Below, piece by piece: positions 10,732 through 20,571 of a stretch of DNA of 64,000 bases. This stretch comes from Litchfieldia stipae. Lineage in GTDB: Bacteria; Bacillota; Bacilli; Bacillales; Bacillaceae_L. Below the pieces are notes generated by a model that was given only the letters and a program-made list of their open reading frames with translations, was not told the DNA's origin and did not search any database. Position 1 is the first letter of the stretch; the number at the start of each line of letters is the position of its first letter. The DNA is taken from the NCBI RefSeq assembly GCF_014837155.1, contig NZ_JACYHA010000006.1:62001-126000 (forward strand), read 5' to 3'. The position numbers were made by a program, and so were the translations under genes.

Positions 10732-11925
10732 TTATTCTTTGCTATCTTCAGAAGCATTAACCTTCTCTGCTTGCCAATAATACTCTGCAAGTACATCTGC
10801 TATCGCTTTTGCAGTACGATTTAATTCTTCCATGGTGTTATCAACACCACCGAATTCAATTAACATTGCTCCAGCTGAAAGATCTTGATTAAATTTCCCG
10901 TTTGTTCCTGCTCCTGACTTTTCATTTACTCCTCGACTTAGACCAGGATATTTCTTTTCCAGAAGATGATGTAGTTCTTCAGCTATTTTCGTATTTTTAG
11001 CTGCATTAGGATTGTTTCCTCCTACTATGAACCACGTTCTAGCATATTTTTCTCCATTAATCGTAGCGGTTGTTATTTCTTTTCTTGCCGCATCTCTATG
11101 GATATCAATCACATACGTGAAATCACGATTCTTTTCTAATGCTGAAGCAACAACTGATCTTGATGCATTATATGATTGACCATATTGCCAATTATTTTTT
11201 AATAAAATATCAGTAACATCCGTTTTATCCACTTCTGTTCCTAAACCTCTTGCTTCCAGCTCTTCTCCAAGTTTTTCTCCAACCAACGTAACATTTACTT
11301 CAGGATGGAAAGCATTATCTGGGTTTGAATTATCCACTTTTAGATGCGGAAAGTAGGATTCACGAGCATGCGTATGGTAGATATAAACAACCTTTTTGTC
11401 ACCCGTTGTCATTTCTGGAGGAGTGACTGGCTTATCATCCGCTGGCTCTTCCTCGCTAATACTTTCAAGTGATGCTTCTCGTTCCTCTAGTAATACCTCT
11501 AGCGGTGGAGATGATTCGATTGGTAAGTTAGAGTAGTTAGTTCCTTGGCCTGCAACAATAAGCTTCGAATCAAATATCGAAAACCCTGGAAGCTCTCTAC
11601 CAAGTAAGCTTCGAGGATCATCCGGATTGATATTTGTCGCTGCATGAAATATCAGCGATGAATAATTTGGTTTTTTGCTAGACTCAGGTAAGCTCTGTGT
11701 GAAATAGTGATTTTCGTAACCTAATAAGTACACTAATGATTCACCAGTTAATGTTGTTGCTATATTATTGATAGAAGAAGATGATATACGGTATTCAGGC
11801 TTTAGTGATGTCATGATTGCTATCAACATAAATGTCATGATCACTCCAAATAGCAAAAGGATAATCCCTTTACTAATGCTTGTCCCATGAACTGTAAACA
11901 TCATTCCGTCAGTTCGGCTTTTCAT
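10732..11925 (-). CDS. spoIIP: SpoIIP, stage II sporulation peptidoglycan hydrolase
   Basis: Membrane-anchored amidase/endopeptidase of the SpoIID-SpoIIM-SpoIIP machine that drives engulfment of the forespore. One transmembrane segment near residues 20-42 (ILLLFGVIMTFMLIAIM), a linker rich in Glu/Pro, then the SpoIIP catalytic domain beginning YIYHTHARESYFP, with the zinc-site candidates HTHARE and IDIHRDA, and a final FGGVDNTMEE motif. 397 aa, normal length. AAGGAGGAAGATC precedes the ATG. It lies downstream of gpr, the same order as in B. subtilis. Confidence 0.96.
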   Translation of the reverse strand: MKSRTDGMMFTVHGTSISKGIILLLFGVIMTFMLIAIMTSLKPEYRISSSSINNIATTLTGESLVYLLGYENHYFTQSLPESSKKPNYSSLIFHAATNINPDDPRSLLGRELPGFSIFDSKLIVAGQGTNYSNLPIESSPPLEVLLEEREASLESISEEEPADDKPVTPPEMTTGDKKVVYIYHTHARESYFPHLKVDNSNPDNAFHPEVNVTLVGEKLGEELEARGLGTEVDKTDVTDILLKNNWQYGQSYNASRSVVASALEKNRDFTYVIDIHRDAARKEITTATINGEKYARTWFIVGGNNPNAAKNTKIAEELHHLLEKKYPGLSRGVNEKSGAGTNGKFNQDLSAGAMLIEFGGVDNTMEELNRTAKAIADVLAEYYWQAEKVNASEDSKE

Positions 11926-12001
11926 GATCTTCCTCCTTCAAACACTTGTCTATTAATTCATATGAACAAGGTTGAAAGAGTAGAACTACTAGAGTAAATA
12001 A

Positions 12002-13129
12002 TTAATGAGTATACGAACCTGCATTATTATCATTTATCTCATGATGTAGCGCCTCATTTAATCCTCCGGCTATGACATTTGCCATGTCTTCAATAAATAC
12101 ATCAACTTCTTTTGGTGTAACCATCAAATTATGACCAAGTGGAGAAAGTACTTCATAGATTAGCCTTCTTTTCTCATCATCTGGCAGATTACCGACAATT
12201 CCCATAAAGGTATTTCGTTCATTTTCACCTGGAAGATCTTCCTCTGTTAGCTTGGTTTTCTTTCCAAACGACATCCCAGCAGGCACAAGTGAACGTGAAG
12301 GCTTATTCCCTTCTCTCATTTCTCTACCAAAATGTTTCAAGATATAATCAATCGTGTCGCTCGTGATAGAAACAGCATCTACGACAGTTGGAATACCAAT
12401 TGCAATCACAGGAATCCCTAACGAATCCTTGCTGAGCTCTTTTCTCTTATTCCCAACACCAGATCCAGGGTGAATGCCAGTATCTGATATTTGAATAGTA
12501 GAGTTCACTCTATCAATTGATCTAGATGCTAGAGCATCAATTGCTATCACAAAGTCTGGTTTGGACTTCTCTATCACTCCATAAATAATGTCGCTAGTTT
12601 CAATACCAGTTATCCCCATAACGCCTGGAGCAATCGCACTAACAGAACGAAAGCCCTCTTGGACACTTTCAGGCTGTAAATCAAATAAATGTCTAGTAAT
12701 TACTAGATTCTCAACAGCGATTGGGCCGAGCGCATCTGGCGTTACATTCCAATTCCCAAGTCCAACCACAAGGCAGCTTGCATCCTTAGGAATGCCTAAT
12801 TTTTTTAAAAAATGATTAAATTCAGTTGCAAATACTTTCTGAACTTTTTCTTGTAATTCAGTATCCTTTTGTCTAATCCCTTGAACCTCAAGTGTTAAAT
12901 AATTTCCTTTTTTCTTCCCAATTTCATTGGCACCTTCTTCTGTTATTTCAACAGATGAAACTAAAATACCATCAATTTCTCTATCTTTTACTATGACACC
13001 TTTAATATCTGAAATTGGTTCTTCTTGTTCTCCTAGTGCTTTATTACGTTCTTCGACAACCATTTCCCGCGCTTCCACTGCCAAATCCGTTCGCACAGAG
13101 TATTTACTTAAATCAAGCTCTTCAGCCAT
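12002..13129 (-). CDS. gpr: Gpr, germination protease of small acid-soluble spore proteins
   Basis: Made as an inactive precursor in the forespore; after self-cleavage it degrades SASP during germination. The protein starts [20 protein letters not shown], matching the family N-terminus with its short propeptide. Conserved segments include [16 protein letters not shown] and [11 protein letters not shown], and [11 protein letters not shown] chose the ATG preceded by GGGGGTT; a longer frame upstream runs through AT-rich DNA with no ribosome site. Family knowledge puts it under sigma-F/G; a TGAATA element is visible about 50 bases upstream, but I see no convincing -10. Confidence 0.96.
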   Translation of the reverse strand: MAEELDLSKYSVRTDLAVEAREMVVEERNKALGEQEEPISDIKGVIVKDREIDGILVSSVEITEEGANEIGKKKGNYLTLEVQGIRQKDTELQEKVQKVFATEFNHFLKKLGIPKDASCLVVGLGNWNVTPDALGPIAVENLVITRHLFDLQPESVQEGFRSVSAIAPGVMGITGIETSDIIYGVIEKSKPDFVIAIDALASRSIDRVNSTIQISDTGIHPGSGVGNKRKELSKDSLGIPVIAIGIPTVVDAVSITSDTIDYILKHFGREMREGNKPSRSLVPAGMSFGKKTKLTEEDLPGENERNTFMGIVGNLPDDEKRRLIYEVLSPLGHNLMVTPKEVDVFIEDMANVIAGGLNEALHHEINDNNAGSYTH

Positions 13130-13307
13130 AAAATAACCCCCCATTTTAATATATTTTCTATTTTTGCCTTTTATCGTTTTATTCATTCATCTTTGACCCA
13201 CATCTAAAAGAAATTGCTAGGAATGATAATTGTATTGCATTATCGTCTATGGTTTGGTAGAATATCATTTGTTCCAACATCTGAATTTTCACGTGAAAAT
13301 TTATAAA

Positions 13308-13336
13308 TTGGTATTGAATGATCGAGTTTATATAAC
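13308..13336 (+). promoter_or_regulatory. Sigma-A promoter of rpsT
   Basis: TTGGTA and TATAAC with 17-base spacing, about 25 bases before the rpsT ribosome site. The -10 is bracketed by an inverted repeat, ATCGAG (13321-13326) and CTCGAT (13337-13342). Confidence 0.65.
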
Positions 13337-13365
13337 CTCGATGGTAAGTATTAGGAGGTGAAAGT

Positions 13366-13629
13366 ATGCCAAATATTAAATCAGCAATCAAACGTGTAAA
13401 AACTAGTGATGAGCGTCGTGCTCAAAACGCTTCAGTTAAGTCTGCAACGCGTTCAGCAGTTAAAAACTTTGAAGCTCTTGCTACTAACAATGATGATAAC
13501 GCTAAGGCAGCTTATTTAGAAGCTTCTAGCAAGCTTGACAAAGCAGCTCGTAAAGGTCTTATTCATAAGAATGCAGCAAGCCGTCAAAAAGCTCGCTTAG
13601 CTAAAAAGCTAAACAGCCAAAACGCATAA
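13366..13629 (+). CDS. rpsT: Ribosomal protein S20
   Basis: Primary 16S rRNA-binding protein of the small subunit. The 87-aa basic sequence begins [14 protein letters not shown] and includes [16 protein letters not shown], both hallmark S20 segments. Ribosome site AGGAGGTGAAAGT. It is the only plus-strand gene in the first 14.9 kb, placed between gpr and holA as in B. subtilis, and shares a bidirectional terminator with holA. Confidence 0.98.
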   Translation: MPNIKSAIKRVKTSDERRAQNASVKSATRSAVKNFEALATNNDDNAKAAYLEASSKLDKAARKGLIHKNAASRQKARLAKKLNSQNA

Positions 13630-13634
13630 TAAAA

Positions 13635-13665
13635 AAAACGACTCAAATTGAGTCGTTTTTTATTT
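13635..13665. terminator. Bidirectional terminator between rpsT and holA
   Basis: AAAACGACTC, 5-base loop, GAGTCGTTTT with A-tract before and T-tract after. It serves rpsT on plus and holA on minus; it overlaps the holA stop codon. Confidence 0.9.
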
Positions 13666-14670
13666 TGCTAGCTTCATGATAAAAAGTTCTAATAAGAGCT
13701 GTTTATCCATCTTCCCGCTTTTCATCTCATAATCCATTTCTGCAATTTGAGACATAATATTCTCCAATTCCTTTTCGGTAAACAATTGCGCCTGACCTGC
13801 AGCAAGCTTCACTCGAAATGGATGAACCTTTAAATGGCCAGCAATTTGCTGTTGCCCATAGCCTTTTTTGGAAAACTCCTTCACATGCAGTAGTAAGCGA
13901 AATTGTCCGGCTAGTAATGCTAATAATTTTATTGGTTCCTCATTATTCCTTAATAAATCATAAAAAATCCTTAAAGCTTCAGACAAATTTCGTTGAACAA
14001 TCTTTTCTATCAAAGTAAAGATATTTTGTTCAAGGGTACGTGGAACAAGGTCCATTACCACGTCTGTTGTAATCTCTCCACCTTGACCAACATATAGCAT
14101 CATTTTATCGATTTCTTGAGTTAGCATTAACAAGTTTGTTCCTGTTAATTGGAGAATCAATAGCTTTGCCTCCTCACTCATAGCGATACCGTTTGTAACA
14201 GTTCGATCTGACATCCAGCCGAGGAGCTCTTTTTCAGATAAAGTATTCGCTTCAAGTACCTGAGCTTTTTGCTTTAATAATTTTGTTATTTTTTTTCGTT
14301 CATCAAGTTTTGGATAATTCCCTATAAAAACAAGAATGGTAAAAGGTGCAGGTTCATTTATGTACGCTTCAAGCTTTGCAATATTATGCTCTATTTTCGA
14401 CTTTTCACTTGTAAGAAAGTTTGGGTTTTTCAATAGAACAAGCCTTCGTTCTCCCATGAACGGCAGTGTCTCAGCGTCCTCTAATGCTACTTCAATGGCT
14501 ACCTCCTCTAAATCAAAACTTGAGAAATTGAAATCCTTTTCTTCTTCATTTATTGCTTTAGAAACTAAAAGTTCCTTTGTTTCATTGATTAAAAATGGTT
14601 CTGTTCCGTATAATAAATAAAGTGAGCCAAATTGATTCTTTTTTATGTTCTTCCATATTTCATGATTCAT
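13660..14670 (-). CDS. holA: DNA polymerase III delta subunit
   Basis: Clamp-loader subunit that opens the sliding clamp. 336 aa. The N-terminal segment SLYLLYGTEPFLINETK and the region ERRLVLLKNPNFL are characteristic of HolA (YqeN), followed by the all-alpha C-terminal collar domain (LLALLAGQFRLLLHVKE). No Walker A motif, as expected for delta. Its stop codon sits in the shared terminator. About 330 bases without a gene separate it from yqzM. Confidence 0.93.
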   Translation of the reverse strand: MNHEIWKNIKKNQFGSLYLLYGTEPFLINETKELLVSKAINEEEKDFNFSSFDLEEVAIEVALEDAETLPFMGERRLVLLKNPNFLTSEKSKIEHNIAKLEAYINEPAPFTILVFIGNYPKLDERKKITKLLKQKAQVLEANTLSEKELLGWMSDRTVTNGIAMSEEAKLLILQLTGTNLLMLTQEIDKMMLYVGQGGEITTDVVMDLVPRTLEQNIFTLIEKIVQRNLSEALRIFYDLLRNNEEPIKLLALLAGQFRLLLHVKEFSKKGYGQQQIAGHLKVHPFRVKLAAGQAQLFTEKELENIMSQIAEMDYEMKSGKMDKQLLLELFIMKLAK

Positions 14671-14999
14671 GATTTATCTCCAATTACCGTTTTTGTTGGT
14701 GTCCATTATCTATCGTAATGGAGAAGGGCATTAATTTCAATCAATAAACTTAGGGGAACTGATCCCTTAGATCAATCCCCCTATATATGATAAACGTTAA
14801 CAAGTATTGCCCTAGGAAACAAACTTATTAACGATTGTTGTTTCGGTAATTATATTTTGCCCGTTCCCGTTTCAAGTATTTGTAGCAACAGTTGACAGTA
14901 TAGGAAACAGTAGTTGTAGATTTTTTTTTCGAATTACCTTATACTATTTATAGGTTATTAACGTTAAGTAAGTGAGTTTGATGCGTAGGAGGGGTTAAA
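14671..14999. other. Intergenic region between holA and yqzM with hairpins
   Basis: No gene seen. It holds a GC-rich hairpin at 14752-14782 (AGGGG and TGATC arms pairing with GATCA and CCCCT) and a second repeat GAAACAA/TTGTTTC around 14815-14845. TTGACA at 14892-14897 could belong to the yqzM promoter, but no good -10 follows at the right distance. Confidence 0.5.
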
Positions 15000-15134
15000 A
15001 TGAACGAATTTGAAAAAAGTGTACAAACAAAGCGCAATGACGCCGTAGACTCAGGTGTTGGTTTCATCGTCTCATTTGGTTTTTTCGCAACTTTGTTTAT
15101 TCTTGCAACTGTCATTAAATTAATTGGCTCATAA
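15000..15134 (+). CDS. yqzM: YqzM small membrane protein
   Basis: 44 codons beginning MNEFEKSVQTKRNDA, then a hydrophobic helix (about residues 20-42, VGFIVSFGFFATLFI) and ending KLIGS. This matches the YqzM family of Bacillaceae, whose gene lies between holA and comEC on the opposite strand, as here. Perfect ribosome site AGGAGGGGTTAAAA. Function unknown. An intrinsic terminator lies 55 bases downstream. Confidence 0.88.
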   Translation: MNEFEKSVQTKRNDAVDSGVGFIVSFGFFATLFILATVIKLIGS

Positions 15135-15189
15135 TTAACATTTACAATGACTGAATTTCGTAGTACATAGACTGGATTTGAAACGGGTA

Positions 15190-15221
15190 AGAGACTGTCG
15201 ATTTGCAGTCTCTTTTTTTTG
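15190..15221 (+). terminator. Terminator after yqzM
   Basis: AGAGACTG, 8-base loop, CAGTCTCT, then eight T. Confidence 0.88.
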
Positions 15222-15245
15222 GGAGTTAAGTAAGTATAGTTCATA

Positions 15246-17603
15246 TTATGGTATCATCACCGAAAACGTTCCTTTCTTTTTTGTAAAACGAAAAGTTATT
15301 GCACCGTTTAAATCGGTTCGATAAATCTTCATATTTGCGCTTTTTAAACGATTTATCAATTCAGGGTGTGGATGGTTATAGCGATTATTTTCACCAACTG
15401 AAATCAGGCCAATTTTCGGATTTAACTGATCCAAAAAGGGCGCCGTTGTCGACGTGTTACTTCCATGATGCCCCACCTTCAATATATCTACCTCAAGTTT
15501 TGGAAACCTACTAACAAGGGCTCGTTCGCCTTCTACTTCTAGATCCCCTGTAAAAAGCCACCTCACACCACCTAACTCAGTATAAATCACAATGGATTGG
15601 TTATTAGCATTACTCTTTGACCCATCAGGAGATAATATATAGAAGGAATAATCATCAACCAGCCACCAATCCCCTGTTCCAACAGTATTTATTTTGATAC
15701 TTTGATTATTTGCATATGAAATAAGATCTTTCTCTATCTCTTTTTCCGAATTTCCCTCTCCAAGCATAAGGTTTTTTGTATGAATCTGTTCCATTAAATC
15801 AATCGCTCCACCCATATGATCATAATCTCCATGTGTTATGATTAACTGATCAATGCTCCTAACACCTTTCGATTTTAGAAATGGAACAATCACATCATTA
15901 CTGACAGAGAAAGTACTTTCTCGTTTTCTCCAGCTCTCACGCTCGAACCTAACAATTTCAGCCGCGTCAATCAGATAGATTTTCTTCCTGTAAGGCAGTT
16001 CAATATAAATCGTGTCACCTTGTCCAATATCAATGATTGTAACTTCTCCATAGGGATTTAGATAAGGACTTATATAATGAAAAATACAAACAAGAGCAAA
16101 AAGAGTGACAGCTTGATATAATTTCTTTTGTCTTTCCCATGATATGAATAAATAAAAGAGGCTAAGGATATAAAAGATCAAAATAAAGAGATTTGGCCTT
16201 CCGAAGGTTAGAGATATATTCGCATGTTCATTTACCCAAATAGTGAAATTATTTGTATATCGGAGTAAATGAATCAAAATGAATGAAGGCACCATACCCA
16301 GAGGTTCGAATAGACATGAGGTTACAAATGATGTAATCGTTAATGGAAGAAATACTAGTGAATACAACGGAACAAATAATATATTAAGAGGCAGGCTAAT
16401 GAGAGATATTTCATAAAAATTGAAGAGAACCACCGGCAATCCACTGATTTGTGCAATCATGGATACCTTTATTAAAGACATAATGACTGACCCTTGCTTG
16501 AGAATCATATTAGAAGACATGATTAAAGAAAAACTAACGATAAATGATAATTGAAAACCTACCTCAAATAATAAGAAGGGATGATTCATCAATAATAAGC
16601 CACATGCAATACTTATTGCATCAAGGGATGAGAATCGATGTTTTGATTTTGCACTAATTAAGACCAAACCAGTCATCAGACATGCCCTCAACACTGACGG
16701 AGATGCTCCAGCTATCACAACATAAAAGGGAAGAAACAGTAAAAGCAAGAAGATAGATCTTTCTCTTGAAATCCCCAATCGAATCAACAGATAAAAAAGC
16801 ATAGATGTAATAAAGCCAACATGTAATCCTGAAATGGCAAGTAAATGAACAACCCCTAAGCTCTGATACCCTAGTAATATCTCTTCTTCTATCTGCTTTC
16901 TCTCACCAAATAACAGTGCTTGAATTATTCCTTTTACATCATCAGGATATATACTTCCCACCTTACGTATCCCTTGTTCCCTTAGCTGTAATACACTCGT
17001 AATCCCTTTTTCTTCCCCTTTTCGACATTCGGTCACTAACCAATTCGTCGGGACAAGGATCCAGTGAATCTCTTTCCGATTTAAATATTGTTGATAATCA
17101 AAGCTATTTGGATTTTTAGCCGGACTAGGAGCTGTTAATTCACCAGAGAGCTTACATTGATCACCGACAGTAAGGAAAGACAATTCATCTCTTTGTTGAA
17201 GACTATTAACATAATAGTTGAGTTGGAGTTTTTCGGTTGAGGTTCTAACTGTCGTTGTGAGTTTGTCACCGTCAATATGAACTGGAGAAATGATTTCAAA
17301 GCTGAAATCAGACGTTGTGGAGGCTAACGTTGTTTGATTGTTATCTACATTTTCCAAATACAAATACCAAAATCCGATAATCGTTATTAGAGACAGAAGG
17401 AATATGAGAAGTTGTTTTTGCAGAAGGATGTAGCATAAGTACAATCCCGCTGCAGTTAGTATGAATAAATGTAACTCATGATATGGTATTAATATTCCAA
17501 TAATAGCAGAAAGAGATAAGTACACATGCTGACCCTTTAATAAATACGCTACATGACTTACCTGTTTATAAATATGATGTAAATAATTTATTAGCTTGTT
17601 CAT
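15246..17603 (-). CDS. comEC: ComEC/Rec2 DNA-uptake channel
   Basis: Polytopic membrane protein through which single-stranded transforming DNA enters the cell. 785 aa. The central region has many hydrophobic helices around the Competence domain (VVHLLAISGLHVGFI, QISGLPVVL). The C-terminal third is a metallo-beta-lactamase-like domain with HGDYDHMGGA and GHHGSN, thought to degrade the non-transported strand. The start overlaps comEB by 38 bases, more than usual, so a start further in is possible. Third gene of the comEA-comEB-comEC operon. Confidence 0.95.
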   Translation of the reverse strand: MNKLINYLHHIYKQVSHVAYLLKGQHVYLSLSAIIGILIPYHELHLFILTAAGLYLCYILLQKQLLIFLLSLITIIGFWYLYLENVDNNQTTLASTTSDFSFEIISPVHIDGDKLTTTVRTSTEKLQLNYYVNSLQQRDELSFLTVGDQCKLSGELTAPSPAKNPNSFDYQQYLNRKEIHWILVPTNWLVTECRKGEEKGITSVLQLREQGIRKVGSIYPDDVKGIIQALLFGERKQIEEEILLGYQSLGVVHLLAISGLHVGFITSMLFYLLIRLGISRERSIFLLLLFLPFYVVIAGASPSVLRACLMTGLVLISAKSKHRFSSLDAISIACGLLLMNHPFLLFEVGFQLSFIVSFSLIMSSNMILKQGSVIMSLIKVSMIAQISGLPVVLFNFYEISLISLPLNILFVPLYSLVFLPLTITSFVTSCLFEPLGMVPSFILIHLLRYTNNFTIWVNEHANISLTFGRPNLFILIFYILSLFYLFISWERQKKLYQAVTLFALVCIFHYISPYLNPYGEVTIIDIGQGDTIYIELPYRKKIYLIDAAEIVRFERESWRKRESTFSVSNDVIVPFLKSKGVRSIDQLIITHGDYDHMGGAIDLMEQIHTKNLMLGEGNSEKEIEKDLISYANNQSIKINTVGTGDWWLVDDYSFYILSPDGSKSNANNQSIVIYTELGGVRWLFTGDLEVEGERALVSRFPKLEVDILKVGHHGSNTSTTAPFLDQLNPKIGLISVGENNRYNHPHPELINRLKSANMKIYRTDLNGAITFRFTKKKGTFSVMIP

Positions 17604-18135
17604 GTAATGACCTTAATTTATCATCATCTGCCCCTTTGTCCTTCAACTCTTCTAAGAGACTCCCAACGAAAGCAAGCTTTTCTTGAGTATTTAAGTCAAT
17701 CACCATCTCATCAAGCTCAACCTGCTCCACCTTCACTCCCGCTTGAGCAAACAACTCTATCGCATAAGGATGATTTTTATAATCTAGAGCATAATATACT
17801 GCTTTTATTCCACCCTGTATAATTGATTTACAGCATTGTAGGCACGGATAATGGGTCACGTATATTTCTGCACCTTGGGTAGGGACACCAAATTTTGCAC
17901 ATTGTAATAAGGCATTCATTTCAGCATGAACGGTTCTTATACAGTGATTATCAATAACATAGCAGCCTTCCTCGTTACAGTGTGTCCCACCAGCAATGGA
18001 TCCATTATATCCTCCAGCAATAATTCGTTTGTCACGAACAATCGTAGCTCCAACAGTTAATCGTGTACACGTGCTTCTTAGCGCTAATAAATGACTTTGT
18101 GCCATAAAATATTGGTCCCATGATATTCTGTTCAT
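17566..18135 (-). CDS. comEB: ComEB, dCMP deaminase-like competence-operon protein
   Basis: Cytidine/deoxycytidylate deaminase fold: zinc site TVHAEMNAL (His, catalytic Glu) and PCLQCC (two Cys). 189 aa. In B. subtilis it lies between comEA and comEC; it has a role in polar localisation of the competence machinery, and dCMP deaminase activity is expected from the intact site. The C-terminal 40 residues are a lysine/glutamate-rich tail that overlaps the comEC start. Confidence 0.93.
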   Translation of the reverse strand: MNRISWDQYFMAQSHLLALRSTCTRLTVGATIVRDKRIIAGGYNGSIAGGTHCNEEGCYVIDNHCIRTVHAEMNALLQCAKFGVPTQGAEIYVTHYPCLQCCKSIIQGGIKAVYYALDYKNHPYAIELFAQAGVKVEQVELDEMVIDLNTQEKLAFVGSLLEELKDKGADDDKLRSLHEQANKLFTSYL

Positions 18136-18211
18136 TTCTTCATCTCCTTGAAAACATAATTCTAAAACAAGTTTATCCTTTCTAGCTACAGTGCGTCAAT
18201 TCAAATAAATT

Positions 18212-18820
18212 CTAACGAATAGTAATCTCATCTCTCAGTTTTTCAAGTGTCTTTTCTCCAATGCCAGCAACATTTAAGAGCTCCTCTACGTTTTTCAGGG
18301 GACCATTTTCATCTTTGTATTTTTTGATGGCTGCAGCTTTTGCTGGGCCAATACCGGTTAGCTGTTGTAGCTCTTCTACTGTAGCTGTATTAATTGATAT
18401 CTTATCATCCCCACCTTGACTCGATTTCATATCTACAACTACTTCCCGAACCTCACCAATCTTTGGGACATAAATAACCATTTCATCAATGAGAATCGCT
18501 GCTAGATTGACGGTTAATACATCAGCATCCTCTGTAAATCCTCCAGCCTGCCTGATCGCATCTTGAATACGTTCCCCGGTATCAAATTCATAAACACCTG
18601 GTTGGAGTACCTCCCCCTTCACATCAACCATAATAGGTGATATTTCTGTCATAGATATATCAGCTTCTATCTCTGTCACCTCCTCATCCAAGGGGAAAAA
18701 CTCCTCTTCTTGCACATTTTCGCCTTTCCCTCGAAAGTTTGAATAAGTAAACATTCCAACTAACATGATTGCAGCACAAGCGCCTAGTATGATTTTTTTT
18801 GAGAACCTTTTATTGAACAT
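18212..18820 (-). CDS. comEA: ComEA, competence DNA receptor
   Basis: Membrane-anchored double-stranded DNA receptor. One N-terminal transmembrane helix (about residues 9-25), an acidic linker, a SLBB domain (VDVKGEVLQPGVYEF... near 65-125) and a C-terminal pair of helix-hairpin-helix DNA-binding motifs (INTATVEELQQLTGIGPAKA, then LLNVAGIGEKTLEKL). First gene of the operon, divergent from comER with about 118 bases between them. I looked for paired AAAA-N5-TTTT ComK boxes there and found no convincing pair. Confidence 0.95.
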   Translation of the reverse strand: MFNKRFSKKIILGACAAIMLVGMFTYSNFRGKGENVQEEEFFPLDEEVTEIEADISMTEISPIMVDVKGEVLQPGVYEFDTGERIQDAIRQAGGFTEDADVLTVNLAAILIDEMVIYVPKIGEVREVVVDMKSSQGGDDKISINTATVEELQQLTGIGPAKAAAIKKYKDENGPLKNVEELLNVAGIGEKTLEKLRDEITIR

Positions 18821-18938
18821 GTTTTCACCTCTTAATAAAAAGTTAATTAGACAAGATATAAATATAGAAAGTAATCATAATATGGAAAAATAAGTCATAT
18901 TGTAGTGGGGAGATAATGTTTGAAAAGGGGGGACAAAA

Positions 18939-19763
18939 ATGAACATCGGAATGATTGGAACAGGAAATATGGGTAGTATTCTTATTGGGGCTTTTATCGA
19001 ATCAATGGCCGTTCCACCTTCTCAAATTACAATTACAAATCGAACCATCCAAAAGGCAGAAAAAATAAAAGAAAGCTATCCTGATATTCAAGTTGTATCT
19101 TCTGCAACTCTAGTTGCACAAGCAGCAGATTTAATATTCATATGTGTGAAGCCTTTAGAAATTCACCCATTATTACAAGAGCTAAAATCGTCACTTTCAA
19201 GTGATAAATGCATTATTTCAATTACTAGTCCGATATCAGTCGGACAATTAGAATCTGTCGTTGATTGCCAGGTTGCAAGGATCATCCCTAGCATTACAAA
19301 TAGAGCACTTGCAGGAATTTCACTTATGACATTTGGGAATAGTTGCTCCGAAATGACTTGCAAGGACCTTGAAACTTTGTTTAGTCAAATATCGACACCA
19401 GTTCATATAGAGGACCATATTACAAGGGTAGCATCAGATATTGTCAGCTGTGGCCCTGCTTTTTTTAGTTACTTACTAAGACGGTTTATAAATGCCGCAG
19501 TGAAGGAAACACATATCTCTGAGGAACAGGCTGTTACTTTGGCAAGCGGCATGATCATGGGTATGGGAAAATTACTGGAAAAAGAGATTTTCACACTACA
19601 AACCCTACAAGAAAAAGTATGTGTTAAAGGTGGGGTTACCGGTGAAGGAATTAAGGTATTAGAAGCAGAATTAGGAGAAGTGTTTGAACACCTGTACCAT
19701 AGTACACATGAAAAATATTATGAAGATATCGAGTTAATCGGGGAACAATTTAAAAAAGTATAA
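18939..19763 (+). CDS. comER: ComER, pyrroline-5-carboxylate reductase-like protein
   Basis: 274-aa member of the ProC family: N-terminal Rossmann motif IGMIGTGNMGS and central PSITNRALAG-like segment. It is divergent from comEA, the position of comER in Bacillus. Its role in competence is not established; reports link it to sporulation and biofilm in some species. Ribosome site AAGGGGGGACAAAA. Shares a terminator with yqeM. Confidence 0.88.
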   Translation: MNIGMIGTGNMGSILIGAFIESMAVPPSQITITNRTIQKAEKIKESYPDIQVVSSATLVAQAADLIFICVKPLEIHPLLQELKSSLSSDKCIISITSPISVGQLESVVDCQVARIIPSITNRALAGISLMTFGNSCSEMTCKDLETLFSQISTPVHIEDHITRVASDIVSCGPAFFSYLLRRFINAAVKETHISEEQAVTLASGMIMGMGKLLEKEIFTLQTLQEKVCVKGGVTGEGIKVLEAELGEVFEHLYHSTHEKYYEDIELIGEQFKKV

Positions 19764-19804
19764 TAAGAATTTCTTCAAACAAATAAATATTCCTGCATGA
19801 AAAC

Positions 19805-19837
19805 AAAAAAAAAAGGAGTTTTTAGCTCCTTTTTTTT
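19805..19837. terminator. Bidirectional terminator between comER and yqeM
   Basis: A-tract, GGAG, short loop, CTCC, T-tract. The yqeM stop codon lies in the loop and arm, so the hairpin is part of that gene's end. Confidence 0.85.
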
Positions 19838-20571
19838 GCTGTATAAAAGATCCGTTCCGAAGTATTAGTAACTATTTGATCAAAATCACCATTAATCTCA
19901 ATAATTTCAAAGCCAGCATCCAATAGCCATTCCGAATATTCTTCCACTTTAAAGGTCCGTTGATAGTGAATCTCATCAAACCGATCATACATGGAGGTTT
20001 CCTCGTCTAGCACAAAAAATGAAAGCTCATGCTCAACACTATGTTCAAACTTACCAGGGAAACAATTCCAAATAAAGCTTATGTCATCATCAGTACCAAC
20101 ATAGGTTTGATTCAAAAACAATTCGTTCATTTTATACAGAGAATGTACATCAAATAAAAACAAACCATCATCCTTTAAACATTGCTTTACGTTTAAAAAC
20201 GTTTCCTTGACCTCTTCCATTGTAGATAAGTAATTTAATGAGTCACAAAAAATCACTATAACATCAAATAAAGGTAATCCTTCAAGCTTGGTCATATTTT
20301 GTTGAATGAACGTTATATTTTGTTTTGCATGTAGTGCTTTTTCATTGGCAACTGATAGCATATCATCTGAAAGATCAATTCCAACGACTTGAAATCCAGA
20401 TTGTGATAATGGAACAGAGATCTCACCAGTCCCACAGGCAAGATCAAGGATGGTTTCCATTTTGCGTTGGCTATATTTATTCATTTTTGTTTGTAAGAAA
20501 CGAAGCCATTCCTCATAGGGAACATCTTCCATCAACCTGTCATAGAGATAGGCAAATCTCTCATAACTCAT
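19822..20571 (-). CDS. yqeM: YqeM, class-I SAM methyltransferase
   Basis: 249 aa. Motif I DLACGTGEISVPL is followed by the acidic end of strand 2, VVGIDLSDDML, and FDVIVIFCDSLNYL, a typical class-I methyltransferase. The substrate is unknown. It overlaps rsfS by 4 bases (ATGA), so translation is coupled, and it is last in the yqeG-to-yqeM run. Confidence 0.88.
   Translation of the reverse strand: MSYERFAYLYDRLMEDVPYEEWLRFLQTKMNKYSQRKMETILDLACGTGEISVPLSQSGFQVVGIDLSDDMLSVANEKALHAKQNITFIQQNMTKLEGLPLFDVIVIFCDSLNYLSTMEEVKETFLNVKQCLKDDGLFLFDVHSLYKMNELFLNQTYVGTDDDISFIWNCFPGKFEHSVEHELSFFVLDEETSMYDRFDEIHYQRTFKVEEYSEWLLDAGFEIIEINGDFDQIVTNTSERIFYTAKKRS

Noticed and set aside
13140-13186. Longer Gpr N-terminus ([14 protein letters not shown])
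   Set aside because: Lysine-rich, not family-like, no ribosome site; the ATG at 13129 matches the known N-terminus.
18820-18938. ComK boxes between comEA and comER
   Set aside because: AT-rich but no AAAA-N5-TTTT pair at the required spacing could be read.
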